Both the position numbers and the translations under genes were made by a program. From Winslowiella arboricola (GTDB lineage Bacteria > Pseudomonadota > Gammaproteobacteria > Enterobacterales > Enterobacteriaceae), in assembly GCF_025527015.1 (NCBI RefSeq), contig NZ_JAODIM010000043.1:868001-932000 (forward strand): a stretch of DNA of 64,000 bases. The letters run 5' to 3'. Shown here piece after piece: positions 19,402-28,735 of this stretch; position 1 is the first letter of the stretch, and every line of letters begins with the position of its first letter. The notes beneath the pieces were generated by a model, which saw only the letters and a program-made list of their open reading frames with translations, was not told where the DNA came from and ran no database searches.

Positions 19402-20442
19402 TTATGCCGATACCTTTTCTTCGTTAAAGACAATGCCCATCTGCCGACGCGCTTCATCCATCACTGACAGCGTCAGTAACGAGCTGTCCAGCGAACGAAC
19501 CGGTGAATCATTGAGTCGCTGACCGACGCACCAGGCAAAATGTTCCGCTTCGTGACTAAGCTGAGCATAACGGTTATCTGGCTCTTCCCAGCGTAAGCTT
19601 TTCCCCCCCTGGCTGGCGGTCAGGGTAAAGGCGCCTGGCGCATAGAACTGCCCGTCGATCAGAAGAGTGGCGTCACGCCCGGCAATCACCGCACCGCCAG
19701 GAGTATTGCTAAACAGCGTGGTGTTTAATACCGAGTGCATGCCGTTAGCGTGGGTCAGCAGCATTGATGCCTGACCGTTAACGCCGCCAGGGGCGGGCTG
19801 GCCGCTGGCGACGATACTTTCCGGCGCGCCGCCAACTTTCATGCTCAGCGCAATCAGATAGCTGCCAAGATCCAGCATCGGACCACCGGCCAGCTCGGGA
19901 TTAAAAATACGGTGACCGGGCGTAAAAAACTCGCCGTGGTCAGCAATCAGGGTATGCAGGTCGCCCAATACCCCCTCTGCCAGCAGCTGACTCAGCACAT
20001 CATATTTTGGCGTAAAGTCGCACCACATCGCTTCCATGCAGAGTACGCCCTGCTGCTTAGCGCGCGCCTGCAGTTCCGCCCCTTCACGCGCATTTAGCGC
20101 CAGCGGCTTCTCAATCAGGGTATGTTTGCCGGCACTCAGGACTTTCAGCCCGTCCGGATAGTGGTGATTATGCGGCGTGGCAATATACACCGCATCGATA
20201 TCCGGTCGCGCCAGCATCTCATCAACGTGGGTAAACACCTGCGGGATAGCCCAGCGGGCGGCAAAGGCATCGCCTTTCTGCTGACTGCGCGACGCCACCG
20301 CCACCAGCTGCTGCGAGGTGTGTTCGCGCAGCGCTCTGGCAAAGTGATCGGCAATCCAGCCTGGACCAATAATGCCCCAGCGCAGTGACGGAATAGTGCC
20401 TGCCGCCGGGCGACGGGGTACGGGTAATGAGGAAGGAAACAT
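19402..20442 (-). CDS. Gfo/Idh/MocA family oxidoreductase
   Basis: The protein is 346 aa. The Rossmann fold begins at LRWGIIGPGWIADHFARAL; HTLIEKPLALNA is the EKP motif, and GGPMLDLGSYLIAL the substrate loop. It resembles the dimeric dihydrodiol/glucose-fructose oxidoreductase branch more than IolG. The ATG at 20442 (AGGAGAG ahead) is preferred over a longer frame to 20523. It lies 28 bases after the next dehydrogenase on the same strand, so the three genes from 22563 to 19402 are probably one operon. The substrate is unknown. Confidence 0.87.
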   Translation of the reverse strand: MFPSSLPVPRRPAAGTIPSLRWGIIGPGWIADHFARALREHTSQQLVAVASRSQQKGDAFAARWAIPQVFTHVDEMLARPDIDAVYIATPHNHHYPDGLKVLSAGKHTLIEKPLALNAREGAELQARAKQQGVLCMEAMWCDFTPKYDVLSQLLAEGVLGDLHTLIADHGEFFTPGHRIFNPELAGGPMLDLGSYLIALSMKVGGAPESIVASGQPAPGGVNGQASMLLTHANGMHSVLNTTLFSNTPGGAVIAGRDATLLIDGQFYAPGAFTLTASQGGKSLRWEEPDNRYAQLSHEAEHFAWCVGQRLNDSPVRSLDSSLLTLSVMDEARRQMGIVFNEEKVSA

Positions 20443-20470
20443 TGGCTCTCCTGTGGTGGCTTTTATAAGG

Positions 20471-21646
20471 TTACTCGCCTGTGGCAACCGGCACCCAGCG
20501 CCGTGACGCCATTGATTGCTCAATGGCCGTCAGGATCTGCTGGTTTTGCAGGCCGAAGGCAAAATTCGGATAGCAGTCGTGGTCACTGCAGATGCCCTGC
20601 ACCAGATCATGGACCTCGATCACTTTGATATCAAAATAGCCCAGACCGCCGCCGCCAAAATCGAAACCAAAGAAACCGGCATAAGCCGGGATCTGGCTGC
20701 CAGCCAGCAGCGTTTTAAATCCGCGATCGTGTTTATCATCATTAAAGCGATAGACCTGCAACTCGTTAAAGCGCTCGCCATCCATATACAGCGTGCCTTC
20801 GGTGCCGGAAACTTCCCAGTACACGCCAAAAATTCGTCCGGCGGCAATCCGCGAAGCTTCGATCACCCCGGAAGCACCGCTGTCAAAACTCACCAGGCAC
20901 TGCACCTGATCGTCGTTTTCCACTTCACGCATTTCGGCATTGGCGTCGGTACGGCTGGCGTAACCGGCATCTACCTGCGGTAGCGGACGCTGACGCAGAT
21001 AAGTCTGGGCGCTGGCGGTCACTTCGCTGATGCCGCCCATCAGAAACTGGGCGACAGAGAGCGTATGCGCGCCGAGATCGCCGAGCGAGCCGCTACCGCC
21101 GAGGGTTTTCGAACAGCGCCATGACCATGGCAGCGTGGGATCATTGTAGAAACCCTGATCAAAGGTGCCGCGAAAACGTACCGGCGTGCCGATATCACCG
21201 CGCTCAATAATCTGCTTCGCCAGCAGCGCGGCAGGGGTTTTGATATTATTAAACGCCACCATGGTTTTGACCCCGGCGCGGCGTGCCGCAGCGGTCATCT
21301 CCTGCGCCTGCTGAGCACTGACCGCCAGCGGTTTCTCGCAATACACATGCTTGCCGGCAGCGATGGCAGCAAGCGCCATCTCAAAGTGCAGATGGTTTGG
21401 CGAGGTGATATCCACCACATCCACCTCAGGATCATTAACCAGTTCGCGCCAGTCGCCATACGCCAGTTGCGCGCCAAAACGTGCCGCCGACGCCTCCGCC
21501 ATAGGCTGATTCTGATCCGCCACCGCATACAGCAGCGGCCGCTTTGGCAGGTTGGGATAGATCATCGCCGCGCGACGGTAAGCATCGGCATGGGCCTGGC
21601 CCATAAAACCTGAACCGATCAGGCCAATATTCAGGGTATTACGCAT
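20471..21646 (-). CDS. Gfo/Idh/MocA family oxidoreductase
   Basis: The protein is 391 aa. It begins NIGLIGSGFMGQAHADAYRR (nucleotide-binding fold) and has HVYCEKPLAVSA (EKP motif) and GGSGSLGDLGAHTLSVAQFL (substrate loop with the conserved D and H). Its start overlaps the stop of the upstream IolE-like gene by one base, so the two are translated together. In related clusters this type oxidises inositol isomers or oxidised sugars before an IolE-type step. The actual substrate is not clear. Confidence 0.87.
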   Translation of the reverse strand: MRNTLNIGLIGSGFMGQAHADAYRRAAMIYPNLPKRPLLYAVADQNQPMAEASAARFGAQLAYGDWRELVNDPEVDVVDITSPNHLHFEMALAAIAAGKHVYCEKPLAVSAQQAQEMTAAARRAGVKTMVAFNNIKTPAALLAKQIIERGDIGTPVRFRGTFDQGFYNDPTLPWSWRCSKTLGGSGSLGDLGAHTLSVAQFLMGGISEVTASAQTYLRQRPLPQVDAGYASRTDANAEMREVENDDQVQCLVSFDSGASGVIEASRIAAGRIFGVYWEVSGTEGTLYMDGERFNELQVYRFNDDKHDRGFKTLLAGSQIPAYAGFFGFDFGGGGLGYFDIKVIEVHDLVQGICSDHDCYPNFAFGLQNQQILTAIEQSMASRRWVPVATGE

Positions 21647-22563
21647 TATGCGATCTCCTTAATGCTATGCGGCAGATGGAACTGCTGACTGACCCAGTGT
21701 GCGGCGCGGGTGGCGGTCGCCAGCGGTGGCGCCTGTTGCGGGTCCTGCTCCGCTTCCACAATCAGCCAGCCCTGGTAACCCGAGTGGCTGACAAACTCAA
21801 TAATCGGCGCATAATCAATGCAGCCTTCGCCCGGTACGGTAAACAACCCGGCGCGTACCGCATCGTTAAAACTTAAATCCTGCTGATAAACGCGCTGCAA
21901 AATTGCCGGACGCACATCTTTCAGGTGGATATGCACAATGCGCGAACCATATTTCTGCAATACCCGGGCGATATCCACGCCACCGGCGTAGCCATGGCCG
22001 CTGTCCAGTACCAGGCCAACATTGTGACTGGTGTGCTGCATAAAGCTTTCCAGTTCGTCGTCATGTTCCACCAGCATCATCAGATGGTGGTGATAGGCGA
22101 TTTTCAGACCGTAATCGCGCAGCAGCACATCGGCAAACGCATTTACTCTGGCGGCATAGCGGGCCAGATCGATGCTGCTCAGCGCCGGTGACCGTGATAT
22201 CGGCTCATCCAGCGGCGTAATGCCCGGCAACTGCCCGCATTCGCCATAGACCATCACTTTTGCGCCCAGCTGGCGCAATAAATTAGCGTGATCGCGTACG
22301 GCGGCAATCTCTTCCTCCACGCTGCGATCGGCGAGAAAGCCGCTGTGCCAGCCCGAGGCCAGCTGCAAACCAACCGCGGAGAGCAGTGGCTCCAGCTCGC
22401 TGACGGTGCGCGGAAATTTGCGCCCCAGTTCGATGCCCTGATAGCCGGCTGCGGCGGCCTGTTGCAGGCAGCTTTCCAGCGGGATGTCGCCGCCAAGATC
22501 CTCCAGCACATCATTAGTCCAGCACAGTGGACTTACGCCAAGTTGTACCCCTGCTGTTGTCAT
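21646..22563 (-). CDS. Sugar phosphate isomerase/epimerase family, IolE-like (inosose dehydratase)
   Basis: The protein is 305 aa, an AP-endonuclease-2-type TIM barrel. The N-terminus VQLGVSPLCWTNDVLEDLGG, with the CWTND stretch, is characteristic of myo-inosose-2 dehydratases. Metal ligand regions include YHHHLMMLVEHDDEL, LVLDSGHGYAGG and IVHIHLKDVR. It is the first gene of a three-gene operon with two dehydrogenases. Core iol genes (iolB, C, D, J) are not in the window, so the pathway is either completed elsewhere or handles another cyclitol or keto-sugar. Confidence 0.83.
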   Translation of the reverse strand: MTTAGVQLGVSPLCWTNDVLEDLGGDIPLESCLQQAAAAGYQGIELGRKFPRTVSELEPLLSAVGLQLASGWHSGFLADRSVEEEIAAVRDHANLLRQLGAKVMVYGECGQLPGITPLDEPISRSPALSSIDLARYAARVNAFADVLLRDYGLKIAYHHHLMMLVEHDDELESFMQHTSHNVGLVLDSGHGYAGGVDIARVLQKYGSRIVHIHLKDVRPAILQRVYQQDLSFNDAVRAGLFTVPGEGCIDYAPIIEFVSHSGYQGWLIVEAEQDPQQAPPLATATRAAHWVSQQFHLPHSIKEIA

Positions 22564-22722
22564 CTGCTTGCTCCTGAGTGGTGATGCAGGTGACCACTAT
22601 AATCAGCAGCCTGGCGGCTTCGGTATCAGTTTGATGATGGAAAACCATCAGGTAAAAATGATGATAAGGTGACGGCTATCGGGCAAACTGGGGATAACAG
22701 CCTTTATGCAGGATTTGCCACC

Positions 22723-23016
22723 ATGACAACCCTTCCCAAAGTCACCATTACCTACTGTTCACAATGCAACTGGCTGCTGCGCGCGGCCTGGATGTCACAG
22801 GAGCTGCTCAGCACCTTCAGCACCGATCTGGCGCAGGTGACGCTGATTCCGGCGACGGGCGGCATTTACCAGATTACCGTTGACGATCAGCTGATCTGGG
22901 ATCGCAAAACCATGGGCGGTTTTCCGGATGCGGCGGAGATTAAGCGACGGCTGCGGGCGCAATGTTTTCCCGATCGTGATCTCGGGCATAACGAAAAGAA
23001 AAGCGATAATCCATAA
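22723..23016 (+). CDS. SelT/SelW/SelH family protein
   Basis: The protein is 97 aa with a thioredoxin-like fold and the redox motif CSQC near the N-terminus (VTITYCSQCNWLLRAAW). The C-terminal DRKTMGGFPDAAEIKRRLR is the usual family ending. Bacterial members replace selenocysteine with cysteine, as here. The frame is open to 22669, but the ATG at 22723 starts just before the conserved beta strand and has CAGGA upstream. Its redox partner is unknown. It stands alone between two minus-strand units. Confidence 0.82.
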   Translation: MTTLPKVTITYCSQCNWLLRAAWMSQELLSTFSTDLAQVTLIPATGGIYQITVDDQLIWDRKTMGGFPDAAEIKRRLRAQCFPDRDLGHNEKKSDNP

Positions 23017-23038
23017 AAAAGCCGCGCAGTGCGCGGCT
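23015..23038 (-). terminator. Rho-independent terminator for TonB receptor gene
   Basis: Read on the minus strand, AGCCGCGC, a 3-base loop and GCGCGGCT are followed by a T-run, 20 bases after the receptor stop. The hairpin starts just after the SelT-like stop codon on the other strand and may serve both. Confidence 0.85.
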
Positions 23039-23057
23039 GAGAACGTGGTTTTTGCTG

Positions 23058-25451
23058 TCAGAAGTCGACATTGACCCCTAACTGGAAGGTACGGCCCGGC
23101 ATCACCGCCAGCGCCTGATCGTTAGCATCCTGGGCGGTGCCGCTGGTCAGATCGCGACTGCTGAGGTAGTCCCAGTATTTGCGGTCGGTGATATTGTACA
23201 GCCCGCCACTCAGCTTGACGTTTTTCGTCGCCTGCCAGTAAGCGGTCATATCCACCATGCCATAACCCGGCACGCGCATATACTCACTGCTGGAATCGGT
23301 AATCGCACTGCCGCTATTCGAGTAGCTTTGACGATTGGTGGCGGTAGCCTGCTTGCCTTTAACAAAGGTCGCGGTTACCGCGGTGCCCCAGGCTTTCGCC
23401 GGTGCATCCCAGGCCAGTCCGACCACTGCTTTCATCGGCGCGACGCTTTCGAGGTCGACATATTTGTCCCCATCGTAGCTCGATTTCGACTCACCTTTAC
23501 TGTAAGCGAAGCCCAGTCCGGCGCTGAGTCCTTCTGCCTGCCGGAACCAGGTGCCCAGGTTCAGACGAGCACTGATATCACCGCCATAGATAAAGGCTTT
23601 ATCGCGGTTTTCCGCCTGATAAATGGTGGCGATATTGGATGGTACATTGCTGAAGTGATCCGGGTTAGCGGAACGCGAATAGCGGCTGTAGGCGATAAAG
23701 TTTTTATAGGTGTTGTAATACAGTGAGCTGCGAATGGTGACGCCATCCGTCACTTCACCTTTCATGCCCCACTCAAAATTATTGCTGGTTTCGGTCTTCA
23801 TATCCGGGTTGCCGATCAGCGCATACTGCGCGCCTGGGATATAGTTGGAACCGAGATTCCATGAACCATACAGCTGGCTGGCATTCGGGAACTGCGCACC
23901 GCGCTTATACTGAATATAAGTCATCAGTTTTGGCGTCAGATCGTAGTTAAAACTAATCGAAGGCAGCAGCTGAGTATCGGAGTTGGTCTCACCATACAGC
24001 GTTTCTACGTCAGACGTGGTCAGCACCGCGCTTTCTGTGGTCAGGCTACTGAGGTTTTGCGCCTTCGTACTTTGATGGGCGACGCGCAGGCCCGGCACCA
24101 CGTTAAAGCCATGTCCGTCGAGATCAAACTGGATTTTATCCTGCACAAACGCGCCCAGCGTATAACTGCGGCTGTCCGCTTCCGGCTGCATAATGGTGCT
24201 GTAGATACTCTGCACCGGCTCCTGGCGGAAGGGGCGCCCGGTCTCGCTGATGCGCCCGTTCAGGCCGCCGCTTAGCTGATGACGGCCAAGGGTTTTCGCC
24301 AGCTGCGTCTCAAATCCCCAGGTATCGACATTGTAATCAGAGTAGACGCGCTTCATGCCGTTGCTGCCGTCCGGCATCCAGGTATTATCGTGCGCCAGAG
24401 TATGCTGATAGAACACTTTGCTTAGCAGACTGTCGACAAAATCATTATACGGCGTCCACTCATCTTTCAGGCTGATGCCCCAGCGACGGGTATTACTCTG
24501 CTGCTCTGCGGTGCCCAGCACCGTATTGCCGCTGGTGTCCCAGCTGTCATAGTGGGTATGGTTGGTTTTATCGTAATAATCGACGATGCCGGTAATTTTA
24601 TGCTCATCGTTTGGCTGCCAGATAGCCGAGGCCTGCAATGCGTTGGAGTGCCAGTTGGCCGGGTATGCAGAGACGGAATCACTGTTATTACGTGTTTGCT
24701 GACCATCGCGACGGCTGTAAACCAGCATGCCGCGCAGGTATTCATCGCCCGCGGCAGCAGTAATGCCGTTGTGCCAGCTGTGGCTGGCGGAGTCGTAGTC
24801 ACTCTGATAGCCAAAGTAAGTGGATTTGCTGGGTGAGAGATAATCATCGGCCGATTTCGGCAGGAACGATACCGCGCCACCGATAGAGGTATTCGCACGT
24901 GAGACGCTGGTAGCGCCAGCTTCAATCTCAACCTGGCCATACATGTAAGGGTCGAGATAGTCCCTGCCGATACCAAAGGTGTTCAGACCGGCGCGGCTGA
25001 CATAGCTACGCCCGGTGGCGTCTGGCTGCGGAATACCGTCAACATCAATACCCACACGGTTGCTTTCCAGCCCGCGAATATTAAAACCGGTGTAACCGCT
25101 GCGATCGAAGCCGCTTTTTCCCGCCGAAGAACCGCCCTGCACGCCCATCGCGCTGATAATGGTTTCATAACGCATTACCGAGCCGAAATCATTGGCGCCC
25201 TTTTTCTGCAGATCGTCGGCGCTGTAAACCACTTTACTGCCAGCTTCTTTTTCCGGCTCGCGCGCGGTGACGGTCATTACCGTTTCAGCCTGGCGCTTAG
25301 TGGTGATTTTCAGTGGGGTCTTTTGATCGGACGAAACAGTATTGGTTTTTTCGTCTGCACGGGCCAGATTGACGTTAAACGTTGCCGTCAATAATACCCC
25401 GGTTAAAAACGATGTTTTCACTAACAGCTGGTGTGGTGTAAAAGTGCGCAT
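23058..25451 (-). CDS. TonB-dependent receptor, hemoglobin/heme-type family
   Basis: The outer-membrane receptor is 797 aa. A signal peptide precedes LARADE, and ETVMTVTA is the TonB box. The plug (about residues 50-190) has FNIRGLESNRVGIDVDGIPQ and VEIEAGATSVSRANTSIGGA, the pattern of the hemoglobin/transferrin/lactoferrin receptor family. The barrel ends in VNVDF. The ATG at 25451 is preferred over 25499 because it begins the signal peptide. A Fur box lies about 140 bases upstream. The ligand could be heme, hemoglobin or a siderophore; no heme-uptake partners are next to it, so substrate assignment is weak. Confidence 0.85.
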   Translation of the reverse strand: MRTFTPHQLLVKTSFLTGVLLTATFNVNLARADEKTNTVSSDQKTPLKITTKRQAETVMTVTAREPEKEAGSKVVYSADDLQKKGANDFGSVMRYETIISAMGVQGGSSAGKSGFDRSGYTGFNIRGLESNRVGIDVDGIPQPDATGRSYVSRAGLNTFGIGRDYLDPYMYGQVEIEAGATSVSRANTSIGGAVSFLPKSADDYLSPSKSTYFGYQSDYDSASHSWHNGITAAAGDEYLRGMLVYSRRDGQQTRNNSDSVSAYPANWHSNALQASAIWQPNDEHKITGIVDYYDKTNHTHYDSWDTSGNTVLGTAEQQSNTRRWGISLKDEWTPYNDFVDSLLSKVFYQHTLAHDNTWMPDGSNGMKRVYSDYNVDTWGFETQLAKTLGRHQLSGGLNGRISETGRPFRQEPVQSIYSTIMQPEADSRSYTLGAFVQDKIQFDLDGHGFNVVPGLRVAHQSTKAQNLSSLTTESAVLTTSDVETLYGETNSDTQLLPSISFNYDLTPKLMTYIQYKRGAQFPNASQLYGSWNLGSNYIPGAQYALIGNPDMKTETSNNFEWGMKGEVTDGVTIRSSLYYNTYKNFIAYSRYSRSANPDHFSNVPSNIATIYQAENRDKAFIYGGDISARLNLGTWFRQAEGLSAGLGFAYSKGESKSSYDGDKYVDLESVAPMKAVVGLAWDAPAKAWGTAVTATFVKGKQATATNRQSYSNSGSAITDSSSEYMRVPGYGMVDMTAYWQATKNVKLSGGLYNITDRKYWDYLSSRDLTSGTAQDANDQALAVMPGRTFQLGVNVDF

Positions 25452-25590
25452 AGCAATACCCTGCTTAATTATTGGTATGTGCTCAGCAATGACTTCCATG
25501 AAAAAAAGACAAACTAAAAGCGCCCTTCTGCACCAATGGCAGAGGGTTAAACAGACGATCTGATTTTTATGTCGGCCATAATATATAAAT

Positions 25591-25609
25591 GATAATGATT
25601 ATCAATACA
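25591..25609. promoter_or_regulatory. Fur box upstream of TonB receptor
   Basis: GATAATGATTATCAATACA matches the 19-bp Fur consensus at 15 positions, with a perfect left half GATAATGAT. It lies 140 bases before the preferred receptor start. Confidence 0.75.
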
Positions 25610-25685
25610 TTTATATACATTGTTACCATGTTTCACACTAAACGGTAAAACTCGGTGAATGATGGAGAAATTAAGCAGAAGCATG

Positions 25686-25707
25686 CGCCACCGTTGGGCA
25701 GGTGGCG
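25686..25707 (-). terminator. Hairpin after emtA
   Basis: CGCCACC/GGTGGCG with an 8-base loop begins six bases after the emtA stop on the minus strand. There is no strong T-tract. Confidence 0.4.
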
Positions 25708-25712
25708 ACAGG

Positions 25713-26339
25713 TCAGATGGTGCGGTAAGCGGTAGTCACTTTCCACAGATAGCGCGGCGCCTGAGCGGCCGGATGTTTTTCCTGCACATGCTGGTAAAAC
25801 TCCTGCGGCGTCATGGTGTTAATCATGGCAATTGCGCGGCCGCGACTGCGTGAAAACGTACGCAGCAGCGCGCCGGCACCATTGGCGTACGAAACAATAG
25901 TGGCATAACGCAGGGTTTCCGGATCACGAATACCGGCCAGCTGCTGCGATTGCAGGATACGCAGATACGCGGTGCCGATATCGATATTGCGTGCCGGATC
26001 GCGCAGCTCCGAGCCGCTCGGTTGTCCGTGCTGACCACGGGCGCGGTAAACTTCACGACCGGCGGTTGAGGCTTTAATCTGCATTAAACCAATGGCATTC
26101 GAACGGCTGACGACCGTTGGATTGCCACCGGACTCAACGCTGATAATGGCATTAATCAGCCGCTCATCAACGCCATAATGGCTGGCCGCATCTTCAGTAA
26201 ACATCGACCAGGCCTGAGAAACTTTTTCCGGCGGCGCTTTGGTTAACGGGGTTTGCCGCTCGGGTGGCGCATGTCGCGGGGTTTCACTGGCGCATCCCGC
26301 CAGTAACAGTGCACATAAAATCAGCGATCGGGTTTTCAC
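25713..26339 (-). CDS. emtA: Membrane-bound endo-type lytic murein transglycosylase EmtA (MltE)
   Basis: The outer-membrane lipoprotein is 208 aa and cuts glycan strands of peptidoglycan internally, forming anhydro-muropeptides. Lipobox LLAGC ends at Cys16. The SLT domain (about 50-190) has INAIISVESGGNP with catalytic Glu69, then SNAIGLMQIKAS and VSYANGAGALLRTFS, which match E. coli MltE closely. As in E. coli it is divergent from ldcA, linking wall cleavage with recycling of the released peptides. Confidence 0.93.
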   Translation of the reverse strand: MKTRSLILCALLLAGCASETPRHAPPERQTPLTKAPPEKVSQAWSMFTEDAASHYGVDERLINAIISVESGGNPTVVSRSNAIGLMQIKASTAGREVYRARGQHGQPSGSELRDPARNIDIGTAYLRILQSQQLAGIRDPETLRYATIVSYANGAGALLRTFSRSRGRAIAMINTMTPQEFYQHVQEKHPAAQAPRYLWKVTTAYRTI

Positions 26340-26628
26340 GCTATTATCTTCCTCGCAGCCACTTATTCGCGCTCAATCATACTGACTGGCTTGAAGTTAA
26401 AAATTGCCGTTTATCTGAATTGCCTGGAAATCCGGGGCCGGAGGTGACTTCGCGCCCACTTTTCGTCATCATCAGCGAGTTTGGACAGCGCAATGCGCGA
26501 AATAATTCCATTTGTGCGGTCTGAAAAATAGCCATTATTGCGTCGGTTCTGTTGCGGATCCGGCCTGCACGGCTGTTACTATTTACACCATTCGCCGTCA
26601 TTGACCGCTTAGAGGGAGATAACTGAGC

Positions 26629-27552
26629 ATGAGGTCTGCAACTTCCCGACTTTTTCATCTGGTTGCGCCATCGGGTTATTGTCACAACCAGGCTGCCGCC
26701 CAACGGGGTATTGAGCGGCTGACCGCTGCGGGCCATCGCGTGGAGAATCGTGCGGTAATCAGCCGCCGTTTTCAGCGTTTTGCTGGCGACGACAGCGAAC
26801 GTCTGCAGGATATTAATGCGCTCGCCACCCTGCCCGCTCTGCCGGATATTGTACTGGCGGTACGCGGCGGCTATGGCGCCACACGCCTGCTCGATCAGGT
26901 CGATTATACGGCGTTGCGCCAGCTGGCGGGAAAACCGCTGGCAATCTGCGGCCACAGCGATTTTACCGCCCTGCAACTGGCGCTGCTGACGCAAAGCGGG
27001 TTGATAACTTTTAGCGGCCCGATGCTGTGTGGCAATTTTGGCGCTGAGCAATTGTCTGATTTCACCGTCGAACACTTCTGGCGGGCGATCACTCAGCCCG
27101 AATTCAGGGTAGAGTGGCAGACAAGCGCGCCCGATACGCAGGTCAGCGGGAGATTATGGGGCGGCAATCTGGCGATGATTGCTTCACTGGTCGGCACGCC
27201 ATGGTTGCCGCAGGGTGACGACGGCATGCTGGTGATTGAAGATGTGAATGAGCATCCGTTCCGCACCGAGCGGATGCTGCTGCAACTGCATCAGAGCGGC
27301 ATTCTGGCGCGGCAGCGCGCCATTATCACCGGCAGTTTTACCGGCGCGACGCTCAGCGACTATGACAATGGCTTCGATTTTCCCGACGTCTGGCAGCGCA
27401 TACGTGCACTGACCGGGTTGCCGGTGATCACCGATCTGGCCTTTGGTCATGATCAGGATACCGTGACCCTGCCATTGGGCGCGCAGGCCGTATTACAGGT
27501 AAATCAGGGCCGTAGTCAGCTGAGCATCAAGGGACATCCGACGCTCAGATAA
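26629..27552 (+). CDS. ldcA: Muramoyltetrapeptide LD-carboxypeptidase LdcA
   Basis: The cytoplasmic serine peptidase is 307 aa and removes the terminal D-Ala from recycled murein tetrapeptides, giving tripeptide for Mpl. Family motifs RGGYGATRLLD and CGHSDFTALQLAL are present; Ser110, Glu204 (in VIEDVNEHPFR) and His274 (in FGHDQD) form the likely S66 triad. GAGGGAG precedes the start. It is divergent from emtA. In E. coli ldcA is followed by a cation/proton antiporter gene; here it is followed by an MBL-fold protein instead. Confidence 0.93.
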   Translation: MRSATSRLFHLVAPSGYCHNQAAAQRGIERLTAAGHRVENRAVISRRFQRFAGDDSERLQDINALATLPALPDIVLAVRGGYGATRLLDQVDYTALRQLAGKPLAICGHSDFTALQLALLTQSGLITFSGPMLCGNFGAEQLSDFTVEHFWRAITQPEFRVEWQTSAPDTQVSGRLWGGNLAMIASLVGTPWLPQGDDGMLVIEDVNEHPFRTERMLLQLHQSGILARQRAIITGSFTGATLSDYDNGFDFPDVWQRIRALTGLPVITDLAFGHDQDTVTLPLGAQAVLQVNQGRSQLSIKGHPTLR

Positions 27553-27580
27553 TTTCTTTCTATGCATCAGGAAAATGACG

Positions 27581-28243
27581 ATGAAGCCGCTGTATGAAGA
27601 TCTGTGGATCTCCACACCAGAATTTCCCGCGGCTGAAGGTGAGCCAGAATTAATGATGCACGGCTTTATGCTGAAGCATCCGCGCGGCAACCTGCTGATT
27701 GCCCGGGTAGAACACCCGGACGATCACGATGCATTAGCCGATCTGGGTGGTGTGATGCGCCACTACCTGACGCACTGGCATGAAGCCGCTCCCGGTGCGC
27801 TGGTGATCCAGCAGCGTTTTAACAGCGCGCTATACTGCCACACGCGGGCGCTCGGCCCGGTGAGTCTGGTGCTGGAGCCGGATGCTACCCTGAATGCACT
27901 TGAAAGCCATTTTGGCGATTTCCATATTCTGCCTTCGCCCGGTCATACTCCCGGCTGTTGCAGCTTTTTCTATCATTCACCCTACGGTAAACGCTATCTG
28001 TTTGTCGGCGATACGCTGACACAGGATAAAGGGCGCTGGATCACCGTCACCGTTACCGACAGCAACGCCGCCGATTTGCAGCAGACGCTGGCGCACTATC
28101 GGACACTGCAACCGGATGTGGTATTGATGAGCACCACCCGCGGTCATCTTTCCTGGCAGCAAGTGACGCACGAGCAGTGGCAGGAGGCGATTAATCAGGC
28201 TGAGCAGTCGCCGCTGGATATGCGCGACGCCCCGCAGCATTAA
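27581..28243 (+). CDS. MBL-fold metallo-hydrolase-like protein
   Basis: The protein is about 220 aa. The beta-lactamase fold is indicated by LTHWHEAAPGA, PSPGHTPGCCSFF and YLFVGDTLTQ. The usual HxHxDH motif is degenerate (THWHEAA), so the metal site may bind one ion or none. The ATG at 27581 has AGGA at a better distance than the ATG at 27575. The stop overlaps that of the convergent acetyltransferase by three bases. The substrate is unknown. Confidence 0.75.
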   Translation: MKPLYEDLWISTPEFPAAEGEPELMMHGFMLKHPRGNLLIARVEHPDDHDALADLGGVMRHYLTHWHEAAPGALVIQQRFNSALYCHTRALGPVSLVLEPDATLNALESHFGDFHILPSPGHTPGCCSFFYHSPYGKRYLFVGDTLTQDKGRWITVTVTDSNAADLQQTLAHYRTLQPDVVLMSTTRGHLSWQQVTHEQWQEAINQAEQSPLDMRDAPQH

Positions 28244-28659
28244 GCCTGCAGGGATTTCGTCAGGTAATGGCGCTGATGGACGCGCGGATAATTATCCAGC
28301 GAGAAGCGCAGCTGATAGCCCAGCTTTTCATAGAACGGACGCGCCTGGAAACTGGCGGTATCAACCTGCGCATAAATACAGCCACGCGCACGTGCTTCCT
28401 GCTCCGCCGCGTGGATTAGCTGACTACCCACGCCCTGCCCGCGTAAAGCATCACTGACCCACAGCATATCAATGCGCAGCCAGTTGCCGGAGGTCGAGCC
28501 GGTCAGTCCCGCCTGCTTTTTACCCTGTTTATCGCAGACAAATACCGCAATCGATCTCACTTCATCGATATCAATATGTCTGGCGTTAAACGCCATTAAC
28601 CCAGCTTTTATATCATCCAGATCCTGGTGAGTTGGCGTAGCGGTTATTTTAAGTTCCAT
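28240..28659 (-). CDS. GNAT family N-acetyltransferase
   Basis: The protein is 139 aa. The acetyl-CoA loop is visible as ALRGQGVGSQLIHAAEQEA, followed by GCIYAQVDTASFQARPFYEKLGY, the usual end of small GNAT enzymes. The ATG at 28659 has AAGGAG ahead and is preferred over 28683. It is related to the GNAT gene at 38352, which shares the same D-T-x-S-F-Q-A-x-x-FYEKLGYQ stretch. The acceptor is unknown. Confidence 0.88.
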   Translation of the reverse strand: MELKITATPTHQDLDDIKAGLMAFNARHIDIDEVRSIAVFVCDKQGKKQAGLTGSTSGNWLRIDMLWVSDALRGQGVGSQLIHAAEQEARARGCIYAQVDTASFQARPFYEKLGYQLRFSLDNYPRVHQRHYLTKSLQA

Positions 28660-28735
28660 AAAATGCTCCTTAAACCCAGACAAAATGCCGTTAATAACCC
28701 TGGCATGCCAGCGTTAAAGCGGCATGACATTCAGC

